Below, one piece after another: positions 1 to 5,356 of a stretch of 7,794 bases of DNA; the stretch's first letter is position 1, and the number at the start of each line of letters is the position of its first letter. A program made the position numbers and the translations under genes. Under the pieces are notes generated by a model. It saw only the letters and a program-made list of their open reading frames with translations, had not been told where the DNA came from and searched no databases. The stretch comes from SIG589 sp964566175 (GTDB taxonomy: Bacteria; Bacillota; Clostridia; Oscillospirales; Acutalibacteraceae): NCBI GenBank assembly GCA_964566175.1, contig CAZMHU010000031.1:1-7794 (forward strand), given 5' to 3'.

Positions 1-1
1 T

Positions 2-124
2 GTATCGAACGACTCTTCCGAGACAGGCGATACCTCTTCGGGAGATGCCGCGGAATCACCCGAAACAACGACGTCTGATACGACATCCGCTGTTACTTCA
101 AGCACGGAGACAGTTGCGGAATAA
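2..124 (+). CDS. C-terminal tail of an unidentified Ser/Thr/Glu-rich protein (5' truncated by window edge)
   Basis: The frame starting at base 2 is open from the window edge to a TAA at 122-124 and encodes 40 residues. Nearly all are Ser, Thr, Glu, Asp, Ala or Gly, ending in TETVAE. The gene is taken as real because a strong hairpin terminator follows its stop by 6 nt. Low-complexity acidic S/T tails of this kind are common at the ends of secreted or membrane-anchored proteins in Clostridia, for example after PDZ, SH3 or peptidase domains. No domain is visible here, so function cannot be assigned. A linker-like tail is the only structural statement supported. Confidence 0.6.
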   Translation, partial: VSNDSSETGDTSSGDAAESPETTTSDTTSAVTSSTETVAE

Positions 125-130
125 AATTTA

Positions 131-163
131 CGGCTGTGACACGTAATGTGTCACAGCCGTTTT
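131..163. terminator. Bidirectional intrinsic terminator between convergent genes
   Basis: A perfect 12-bp stem (131-142 with 148-159) has a 5-nt loop and is followed by TTTT on the plus strand. Read on the minus strand, the same hairpin is followed by a T-rich run (complement of 121-130). It lies between the plus-strand tail ending at 124 and the minus-strand mutase ending at 175, so it can terminate both. Confidence 0.85.
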
Positions 164-174
164 GTATATGCTTG

Positions 175-1890
175 TTATTCAATTCCCAAAAGTGTTTTAA
201 CGGAGTTTTTAAGCGAGAGGGCAATGTCCTCTGCGTTTTCCATGCTGTCGCCGACTGTGGAAAGATAAATTTTGATTTTGGGTTCTGTTCCCGACGGACG
301 TACAATAAGCGAATTTCCTTTATCAAGCGTAAACGCCAAAACATCGGATTTAGGAAGAGTTATTTCGGTTTTCTCGCCTGTAATGCAGTCGGTTTTAACC
401 GATGAGGCATAATCCGAAACGGCGGTAACATTGAGTCCCGCAATCTCCTTTGGCGGCTGTTTGCAGAGCATTTCCATAATAGATGCCATTTTTTGCATAC
501 CGCTCTGGCCTTCAAAGGCGAAACTAACCTGTGAATTGCTGAAATAGCCGAATTCTTTATAAAGACCGTTCAGCGCATCAACAAGGTCAACTCCGAGAGC
601 CTTATAGTGGCAAACCATTTCACAAATCAGCATTGAACCGACTACGGCATCCTTATCACGTACGTATCCGCCGGCAAGGTAACCGTAACTTTCTTCAAAG
701 CCGAATTGATAACGTTCGATTTCTCCCTTTGCTTCGAGAATACCTATCTGCTCACCGATAAACTTAAATCCTGTGAGGGTATTTATAAGTTCACATCCGT
801 ATTTTTTTGCGATTTTTTCGCAAAGTTCGGTAGTAACAATAGTCTTGACTGCTATCGGGTTGGCGGGAAGTGTGTGAAGTGCGGTCTTTTGTGAGAGAAT
901 ATAATCGAGCAAAAGTGCACCGACTTGGTTTCCTGTGAGAAGAACATATTCGCCGTCATGTTTTACGGCAATTCCGACACGGTCACAGTCGGGGTCGGTT
1001 GCAAGCAACAGTTCGGGCGAGAGGGTCTTTGCCAACTCAAGCGCGCACTCGAACGGCTGTCTGAGTTCGGGGTTCGGATATGGTGCGGTGGGGAAGTTGC
1101 CGTCGGGCAGTTCCTGTTGCGGGACGACCGTTACATTTTCAAGACCGATACGTTTGAGTATGGCACGAACGGGCTTGTTACCGCTGCCGTGCAAGGGTGT
1201 GTAAACGATTTTGATATCGTTGCCCTTGCAAATATCGGGGTTTACTTGCTGTGCCATAACGTTGTCGAGATATGTTTCTATAACATCATCACCGATGAAC
1301 TCAATGCGTCCGTCGGCAACAGCGGCATCAAAATCGGTCGTTTTAACCTCTTTGAAAATATCAACCTTGTTCATAATGGAAAGAACATATTCGCTTGCTT
1401 CAAGGTTGAGTTGCGAACCGTCCGGGCCGTATGCTTTATAGCCATTATACTTTGCGGGGTTGTGGCTCGCCGTTATTACAATTCCGGCATCGCAGTGGAA
1501 ATGTCTGACTGCGAAAGAGAGCATAGGTGTGGGCATAAGTTCTTTATAGATATAAACCTTAATGTCGTTTGCCGCAAGTATGGTGGCGGCATGGCGAGCA
1601 AATGTCTCTGATTTTATGCGGCTGTCGTAGGCAATGGCAACACTGCCGTTGTCGGTTACGGAGTTAACATATTCTGCAAGTCCCTGCGTGGCACGTCCTA
1701 CGGTGTAAACATTCATTCTGTTTGTGCCTGCACCGATAACACCTCTGAGTCCGCCTGTGCCGAAGGCGAGGTCTTTGTAAAATCTATCGTTTATTGCTTC
1801 CCGGTCGTTTTTGATTTCGCGAAGTTCGTTTATAATATCCGGATCGGCAGTGGCGTTTTTCAGCCATTCGCCATAAAGTTTATCAACCAT
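175..1890 (-). CDS. pgcA: Phospho-sugar mutase (phosphoglucomutase/phosphomannomutase, PgcA type)
   Basis: This 571-aa cytoplasmic alpha-D-phosphohexomutase interconverts hexose 1- and 6-phosphates. Its most likely main reaction is glucose-6-P to glucose-1-P, feeding UDP-glucose for glycolipid, wall polymer or glycogen synthesis. All four family loops are present: GTGGLRG near residues 44-50, the phosphoserine loop TASHNP at 140-145 (catalytic Ser142), the metal loop DPDCDR at 299-304, the sugar-specificity loop GFEESYGY at 397-404, and the phosphate-binding loop RPSGTEPK at 531-538. Length and the long GFEESYGYLAGG context match the PGM2/PgcA branch (about 570-580 aa) rather than the shorter GlmM or ManB enzymes. 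The ATG at 1888-1890 is preceded on the minus strand by GGAGGA with a 6-nt spacer, and a near-consensus promoter lies about 60 nt upstream. Substrate range (glucose, mannose, possibly pentose phosphates) cannot be decided from sequence. No damage is seen. Confidence 0.96.
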   Translation of the reverse strand: MVDKLYGEWLKNATADPDIINELREIKNDREAINDRFYKDLAFGTGGLRGVIGAGTNRMNVYTVGRATQGLAEYVNSVTDNGSVAIAYDSRIKSETFARHAATILAANDIKVYIYKELMPTPMLSFAVRHFHCDAGIVITASHNPAKYNGYKAYGPDGSQLNLEASEYVLSIMNKVDIFKEVKTTDFDAAVADGRIEFIGDDVIETYLDNVMAQQVNPDICKGNDIKIVYTPLHGSGNKPVRAILKRIGLENVTVVPQQELPDGNFPTAPYPNPELRQPFECALELAKTLSPELLLATDPDCDRVGIAVKHDGEYVLLTGNQVGALLLDYILSQKTALHTLPANPIAVKTIVTTELCEKIAKKYGCELINTLTGFKFIGEQIGILEAKGEIERYQFGFEESYGYLAGGYVRDKDAVVGSMLICEMVCHYKALGVDLVDALNGLYKEFGYFSNSQVSFAFEGQSGMQKMASIMEMLCKQPPKEIAGLNVTAVSDYASSVKTDCITGEKTEITLPKSDVLAFTLDKGNSLIVRPSGTEPKIKIYLSTVGDSMENAEDIALSLKNSVKTLLGIE

Positions 1891-1896
1891 TTTTTG

Positions 1897-1902
1897 TCCT
1901 CC
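1897..1902 (-). promoter_or_regulatory. Ribosome-binding site of the mutase gene
   Basis: On the minus strand this reads GGAGGA, 6 nt before the ATG at 1890. It fixes the start codon. Confidence 0.85.
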
Positions 1903-1949
1903 AAAGCGATGATTTGCGGAATAAAAAATTCTCTTAATCCACTCAAATT

Positions 1950-1978
1950 ATAATACCTTAAACGGCAGAATATGTCAA
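1950..1978 (-). promoter_or_regulatory. Sigma-A type promoter for the mutase gene
   Basis: On the minus strand there is a perfect -35 TTGACA (1973-1978), a 17-bp spacer and -10 TATTAT (1950-1955). The overlapping TATAAT at 1947-1952 would give a 20-bp spacer. The predicted start near 1943 gives a leader of about 50 nt. Confidence 0.85.
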
Positions 1979-2008
1979 CCGATTGCCGAAAAATAAACGC
2001 TAAAAATG

Positions 2009-2033
2009 CCGATTTTTTCGCCCTTAAAATCGG
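2009..2033. promoter_or_regulatory. 8-bp dyad between two divergent promoters
   Basis: CCGATTTT (2009-2016) and AAAATCGG (2026-2033) form an inverted repeat with a 9-nt gap. It sits between the -35 boxes of the leftward mutase promoter and the rightward sigma-factor promoter. It could be an operator serving either promoter. As a transcribed hairpin it has no clear role, since neither predicted transcript includes it. Function is inferred from position only. Confidence 0.3.
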
Positions 2034-2059
2034 AAATATGAATAAATTATAAATTTTGC

Positions 2060-2088
2060 TTGACTTTTGATTTTAAATAATGTATTAT
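2060..2088 (+). promoter_or_regulatory. Sigma-A type promoter for the sigma factor gene
   Basis: TTGACT (2060-2065), a 17-bp spacer and TATTAT (2083-2088) form a near-consensus promoter. The expected start is near 2095, giving a leader of about 30 nt. No promoter of comparable quality is seen before the downstream zinc-ribbon gene, so this one may drive both. Confidence 0.8.
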
Positions 2089-2123
2089 AGCAGTAATCAA
2101 TTATATATTATCTTGGTGTTGTT

Positions 2124-2696
2124 TTGGGAATAAATTTTGTTGAAAAGTACGAAAACCTGTCAGATATTGAACTTGCAAGCCTTTCGCAAGGCGGTGACAG
2201 CGATGCCCTTGCGGCTTTGCTTCGCCGATACACAGGTCTTGTCCGTTCGCGCGCTTCGGTTTATTTTGACGGAAGTGTCGAAAAGGATGAACTTGTCCAA
2301 GAAGGTCTGTTTGCGATTTATTCCGCCGTTGTCAACTTTAACCCTGAGTATGCGTCTTTTTCCACATTTGCGCGTCTTTGTGTTGACAGGGGGATTATTT
2401 CTACCGTACGCAATTTCTCGCGCAAGCGTCGCATACCACAGGACAGGCTTGTGCACCTTGATGATACACTTTTGATTTCGGACGGCGGCAACCCCGAAGA
2501 AATTCTTATTGCGAGCGAAAACGCTGCAAGGATTGAGAAGACCGTTCGCGAACATCTTTCCGAGAAAGAACATAAAGTTTTCTTGCTTTTTTTACAGGGT
2601 TACACCCGCAAGGAGATAGCAAGCGAACTTTCAATGTCGGAAAAGGCAGTGAGTAATGCCGTTTACCGCATTAAAAGCAAACTGAAAAGTTTATAA
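2124..2696 (+). CDS. Sigma-70 family RNA polymerase sigma factor, SigH-like
   Basis: This 190-aa alternative sigma factor directs core RNA polymerase to a subset of promoters. Region 2 covers about residues 25-105. DELVQEG (55-61) is the core-binding 2.2 helix, and FSTFARLCVDRGIIS followed by the basic NFSRKRR is the 2.3/2.4 segment that contacts the -10 element. After a linker (106-137), region 4 occupies about 138-190, with the helix-turn-helix KEIASELSMSEKAVSNAVYRI. Region order, length and the AxLCVxRxII-type region 2.4 resemble Bacillus SigH (Spo0H, about 218 aa) more than ECF factors, but this is a resemblance by eye. The only in-frame start that keeps the N-terminus is TTG at 2124. Its Shine-Dalgarno is weak (GGTG at 2115-2118, 5-nt spacer), suggesting low translation. 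No anti-sigma gene is adjacent. A role in a stationary-phase or competence/sporulation-type program is inference. Confidence 0.9.
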   Translation: MGINFVEKYENLSDIELASLSQGGDSDALAALLRRYTGLVRSRASVYFDGSVEKDELVQEGLFAIYSAVVNFNPEYASFSTFARLCVDRGIISTVRNFSRKRRIPQDRLVHLDDTLLISDGGNPEEILIASENAARIEKTVREHLSEKEHKVFLLFLQGYTRKEIASELSMSEKAVSNAVYRIKSKLKSL

Positions 2697-2711
2697 CGGC
2701 GTTTTGCCGTT
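2695..2711 (+). other. Small hairpin overlapping the sigma-gene stop codon
   Basis: AACGGC (2695-2700) pairs perfectly with GCCGTT (2706-2711) around a GTTTT loop, starting within the TAA stop. No T-run follows, so it is not a convincing intrinsic terminator. It may protect the 3' end of the sigma message or mark a processing point before the tRNA-like element. Confidence 0.45.
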
Positions 2712-2717
2712 GATATA

Positions 2718-2781
2718 TGCCCATGTAGCTTAATAGTAGAGCGTTGGTTTCAAAGATGTCGGTGTAATTCCGTCCGGGGCA
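2718..2781 (+). ncRNA. tRNA-like element lacking an anticodon stem (degenerate tRNA or tRNA mimic)
   Basis: The order of elements is that of a tRNA. An acceptor-like TGCCC (2718-2722) pairs with GGGCA (2777-2781). A TA dinucleotide (2726-2727) sits where U8-A9 would be. A D-arm GCTT/GAGC (2728-2731 with 2739-2742) closes a 7-nt loop. A T-arm GTCGG/CCGTC (2758-2762 with 2770-2774, one T-T mismatch) closes a 7-nt loop TGTAATT that keeps T54- and A58-like bases but not the TTC triplet. The 15 nt between D and T arms (2743-2757) are too few for an anticodon arm plus variable loop, and no 3' partner for TTGG exists. No CCA is encoded. It is therefore not a normal decoding tRNA. It may be a decayed tRNA gene or a tRNA-like leader of the zinc-ribbon gene that starts 29 nt downstream. 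Confidence 0.5.
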
Positions 2782-2809
2782 AAACACAAAACGAGAGAGG
2801 TACTAAAAA

Positions 2810-3097
2810 ATGTTTGAAGACAAAACATTAGTATGCAAGGACTGTGGAGAAGAATTCGTTTTCACCGCAAGAGAGCAGGAGTTTTACGCATCTAAGGGAT
2901 TTGAAAACGAACCGCAGCGTTGCAAACCCTGCCGTGATAAGCGTAAAAATGCAGGCAGAGCACCGCGCGAAATGCACGAGGCTGTTTGCAATGCTTGCGG
3001 CGGTGTCGCTCGTGTGCCGTTTGTTCCGCGTGACGACCGTCCGGTATACTGCAGCGAATGCTTTGCAAAAATGAAGGAAGCAGAAGAAAATAACTAA
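2810..3097 (+). CDS. Small protein with two zinc ribbons (zf-trcl plus CxxC-x17-CxxC)
   Basis: This 95-aa soluble protein has eight cysteines in four CxxC knuckles. C9/C12 and C38/C41 form the first ribbon, separated by 25 residues that include FTAREQEFYASKGF, typical of the zf-trcl family. C60/C63 and C81/C84 form a second ribbon with exactly 17 residues between knuckles. The basic link between them (about 42-54, KRKNAGR) and the small size suggest nucleic-acid or ribosome contact, but no function is established for the family. The ATG at 2810 follows GAGAGAGG (2793-2800) at 9 nt. The gene starts 29 nt after the tRNA-like element and 113 nt after the sigma gene, with no clear promoter of its own, so co-transcription with the sigma factor is plausible. 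It ends at a strong terminator. Confidence 0.88.
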   Translation: MFEDKTLVCKDCGEEFVFTAREQEFYASKGFENEPQRCKPCRDKRKNAGRAPREMHEAVCNACGGVARVPFVPRDDRPVYCSECFAKMKEAEENN

Positions 3098-3118
3098 TAA
3101 TTTTTCAATTTGTTTTCC

Positions 3119-3158
3119 GGCCGTCTTGGGGTTACCTGAGGCGGCTTTCATTTTATTT
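3119..3158 (+). terminator. Intrinsic terminator after the zinc-ribbon gene
   Basis: An 11-bp stem (3120-3130 with 3135-3145, three G-T pairs) with a GTTA loop is followed by TTTCATTTTATTT. It closes the sigma/zinc-ribbon transcription unit and isolates it from the two-component operon. Confidence 0.85.
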
Positions 3159-3164
3159 CGTAAA

Positions 3165-3207
3165 TTAACAATCTCTTAATAAAATTTTGTAATATTGCGT
3201 GTATTAT
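3165..3207 (+). promoter_or_regulatory. Candidate regulated promoter with 11-bp-phased TTAA repeats
   Basis: TTAACA (3165-3170), TTAATA (3176-3181) and a weaker TTGTAA (3187-3192) recur every 11 bp on the same face of the helix. They are followed by a -10-like TATTAT (3202-3207) that has no matching -35 box at the right distance. Tandem TTAACA-type hexamers with 5-nt gaps are the known layout of Bacillus PhoP sites. The gene downstream is a regulator of the same OmpR/PhoP family, so autoregulation is plausible. The leader would be only about 15 nt, so the exact -10 is uncertain. Confidence 0.4.
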
Positions 3208-3214
3208 TTATAAA

Positions 3215-3220
3215 AAGGAG
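3215..3220 (+). promoter_or_regulatory. Ribosome-binding site that sets the response-regulator start
   Basis: AAGGAG lies 8 nt before TTG at 3229. The in-frame GTG at 3220 overlaps this site and has no ribosome site of its own, so TTG 3229 is preferred. Confidence 0.75.
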
Positions 3221-3228
3221 TGAAGGTA

Positions 3229-3915
3229 TTGAGTAATAAGAAGATACTTATTGTTGATGATGATACTAATATTTGCGAGTTGTTGCGTCTTTATCTTTCA
3301 AAGGACGGTTTCGATACCCTCGTTTGCAACGACGGCGAGGCGGCTATTAAAACTGTGGCGGAAAGCGCTCCGGATTTAATCCTGTTGGATATTATGCTTC
3401 CGAAACTTGACGGTTGGCAGGTCTGCCGTGCAATACGCAAGGACTCAAACGTTCCGATTATTATGATAACCGCCAAGGGCGAGACGTTTGATAAAATTTT
3501 GGGACTTGAACTCGGTGCGGACGATTATGTTACAAAGCCGTTTGATGCCAAGGAAGTGGTGGCACGTGTTAAGGCTGTTTTGCGCCGTGCCGCTCCCGAA
3601 GACGAAAACGCCGTTAAAGAGGTTCGGTTCGATAAACTTGTTATCAATCTCACAAACTACGAACTTATCGTTGATGGTAAACCGATTGACACACCGCCAA
3701 AGGAATTGGAACTTATATATCACCTTGCAAGCAATCCAAACCGTGTATATACGAGAGACCAACTTCTTGATGAGGTTTGGGGATTTGACTATTACGGCGA
3801 TTCCCGCACTGTTGACGTTCACGTAAAACGTTTGCGTGAAAAACTTGAGGATGTGTCACCGCTTTGGTCGCTCAAAACCGTTTGGGGCGTCGGATATAAA
3901 TTCGAGGTCAAGTAG
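3229..3915 (+). CDS. OmpR/PhoB-family response regulator
   Basis: This is a 228-aa transcription factor, numbered from the TTG at 3229. The receiver domain (about 4-115) has the acidic pair D10/D11, the phosphoacceptor Asp54 in LLDIMLPKLDGW, Thr81 in MITAKGE and Lys103 in VTKPF. The winged-helix domain (about 130-226) carries the family signatures PKELELIYHLA, the RDQLLDEVWG turn, and the recognition helix SRTVDVHVKRLREKL with the wing GVGYKF. All residues needed for phosphorylation are present. The next gene, 8 nt downstream, encodes its likely cognate histidine kinase. Resemblance is to the PhoP/WalR/CssR group as a whole, and the stimulus cannot be read from this protein. The phased repeats upstream could be its own binding site. 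Confidence 0.95.
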   Translation: MSNKKILIVDDDTNICELLRLYLSKDGFDTLVCNDGEAAIKTVAESAPDLILLDIMLPKLDGWQVCRAIRKDSNVPIIMITAKGETFDKILGLELGADDYVTKPFDAKEVVARVKAVLRRAAPEDENAVKEVRFDKLVINLTNYELIVDGKPIDTPPKELELIYHLASNPNRVYTRDQLLDEVWGFDYYGDSRTVDVHVKRLREKLEDVSPLWSLKTVWGVGYKFEVK

Positions 3916-3923
3916 GTTTTTGT

Positions 3924-5354
3924 ATGAGTTCAAGACTGTTTAAAAAATTCTTTCTCACCTCTGCGGGTATTTTCGTTGCGGGACTGACGTTTCTCTCTGC
4001 AATACTCGGTGTCGGTGTTGTAAACTATCTTGTTTCGGATATAAAGCGGGATTTAAATAAAAACTGCACCGCCGTTGTCGACATTTTTAAAAACAACACC
4101 ATTCGCTCGGATATGATTTCGGGTATGGCGGCTGCGCTTTCCAGTACAACCGATTCGGAAATATTCTTAACCGACCAAAACGGCAGTGTTGTAATTTGCG
4201 GTTGTGAGGATTGGCAGAAGAACGGCAGTTGTAATTTAAGCGAAAAGACCGTTCCTTTATCGGTTATTTCCGAAGTTAAGAAAAACGGCGAATTTTTCGA
4301 TAACGGAACACTTGACGGCTTTTTTTACAGGGGCGAGCGTTTTTCCGCTGCGTTGCCGCTTTATAATTCGGACGGGCAGGAGGTAGGTTTTGTATTTTCA
4401 ACCGCACCTGCTTCACAAATTCGTTCGTTTTTTATAATGCTTATGCGTGTATATCTCTTTGTGGCGATAATACCGATAATGTTGATATTTTTTGCGGAAT
4501 ATGCGCTCTCATACCGTCTTGTAAAACCTCTCAGACAGATGTCGGATGCGGCGAAGCGAATGGCAAAGGGCGATTTCTCGCGCCGAATACCGGTGATTTC
4601 CGATGATGAGATAGGCGACCTCTCGATATCGTTTAACAATATGGCAAACTCGCTTGTTCAACTTGAATCGATGCAAAGAAGTTTCATAGGAAACGTATCT
4701 CACGAACTGCGAACACCTATGACGACAATCGGCGGCTTTATCGACGGTATTTTGGACGGAACTATCGATAAAGATATGCAGGAACATTATCTTAAAATCG
4801 TATCGGATGAGGTAAAACGTCTCTCAAGATTGGTCGAGTCGATGCTTTGTCTTGCGAAACTCGAATCGGGTGAGCAAAAGATAATGCCGCAAAAAATCGA
4901 CGTTGCGAAAATTGCGCGAAATGTGATAATATCACAGGAAAAGCGCCTTGAGGAAAAGAATATAAACGTAATCGGTTTAGATGTTCCGGAACGGGCGGTA
5001 TATGCGGATTATGATTTAATTTATCAGGTTGTATTCAATCTTATAGATAATGCCATAAAGTTTACGAATGACGGCGGCGAAATATCCTTCAACATATGCC
5101 GTGACGATGCCGGCATAACCTTTGCAATACGCAATACGGGAAGTTATATCCCGAAAGAGGAACTTTCAAGCATTTTCGGAAGATTTTATAAGGTTGATAA
5201 ATCCCGCTCGTACAACAAAAACGGAACGGGACTCGGACTTTATATTTCGAAAACTATTATTGATATTCACGGCGGACAACTTTCTGCCGATTCGCGCGAA
5301 GGGGAATATACCGAATTCCGCTTCTTGATTAACGATATAAAAACGGAGGCATAG
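3924..5354 (+). CDS. Membrane sensor histidine kinase (HAMP, HisKA, HATPase)
   Basis: This 476-aa membrane kinase probably phosphorylates the regulator encoded just upstream. TM1 is at about 11-36 and an extracytoplasmic sensor domain at about 37-167. TM2 at about 168-192 is followed by HAMP (about 193-246, with KPLRQMSDAAKRMAKGDF and DDEIGDLSISFNNMA). HisKA starts near 250 with His260 in SHELRTP. The HATPase domain has the N box (NLIDNAIKF, 372-380), F box (FGRFYKVDKSRS, 418-429) and G2 box (GTGLGLYISK, 434-443). The G1 box reads NTGSYIP (404-410) instead of the usual DxGxGI. The sensor domain carries C92, C94 and C103 close together, plus C48. The ATG at 3924 is served by AGTAGG overlapping the regulator stop. 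Start and stop are tightly packed with both neighbours. The ligand is unknown. Confidence 0.95.
   Translation: MSSRLFKKFFLTSAGIFVAGLTFLSAILGVGVVNYLVSDIKRDLNKNCTAVVDIFKNNTIRSDMISGMAAALSSTTDSEIFLTDQNGSVVICGCEDWQKNGSCNLSEKTVPLSVISEVKKNGEFFDNGTLDGFFYRGERFSAALPLYNSDGQEVGFVFSTAPASQIRSFFIMLMRVYLFVAIIPIMLIFFAEYALSYRLVKPLRQMSDAAKRMAKGDFSRRIPVISDDEIGDLSISFNNMANSLVQLESMQRSFIGNVSHELRTPMTTIGGFIDGILDGTIDKDMQEHYLKIVSDEVKRLSRLVESMLCLAKLESGEQKIMPQKIDVAKIARNVIISQEKRLEEKNINVIGLDVPERAVYADYDLIYQVVFNLIDNAIKFTNDGGEISFNICRDDAGITFAIRNTGSYIPKEELSSIFGRFYKVDKSRSYNKNGTGLGLYISKTIIDIHGGQLSADSREGEYTEFRFLINDIKTEA
5345..5349 (+). promoter_or_regulatory. Ribosome-binding site of the HtrA-like gene inside the kinase gene end
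   Basis: GGAGG lies within the last codons of the kinase gene, 7 nt before the ATG at 5357. This arrangement favours translational coupling. Confidence 0.8.
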
Positions 5355-5356
5355 TT

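Noticed and set aside
925..1611. A 228-codon plus-strand open frame opposite the mutase gene
   Set aside because: It lies wholly antisense to a gene with all catalytic motifs, has no ribosome site or recognisable domain, and its length is a by-product of the codon use on the other strand.
2160..2573. A 137-codon minus-strand frame opposite the sigma factor gene
   Set aside because: It is antisense to a well-supported sigma factor, has no ribosome site and shows no domain. It is treated as a shadow.
2691..2735. A promoter directly before the tRNA-like element
   Set aside because: Pairs such as TTATAA/TATATG (17 bp) or TTGCCG/TTAATA (20 bp) are too weak or badly spaced to call.
2718..2781. 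A standard decoding tRNA with anticodon UCA (loop TTTCAAA)
   Set aside because: The 3' half of the anticodon stem is absent, so no anticodon arm forms. Calling an opal-decoding tRNA and a changed genetic code would not be supported.
3220..3228. GTG 3220 as the response-regulator start
   Set aside because: This GTG overlaps the AAGGAG that best serves TTG 3229, and the extra MKV residues precede the normal receiver start. The TTG is preferred.
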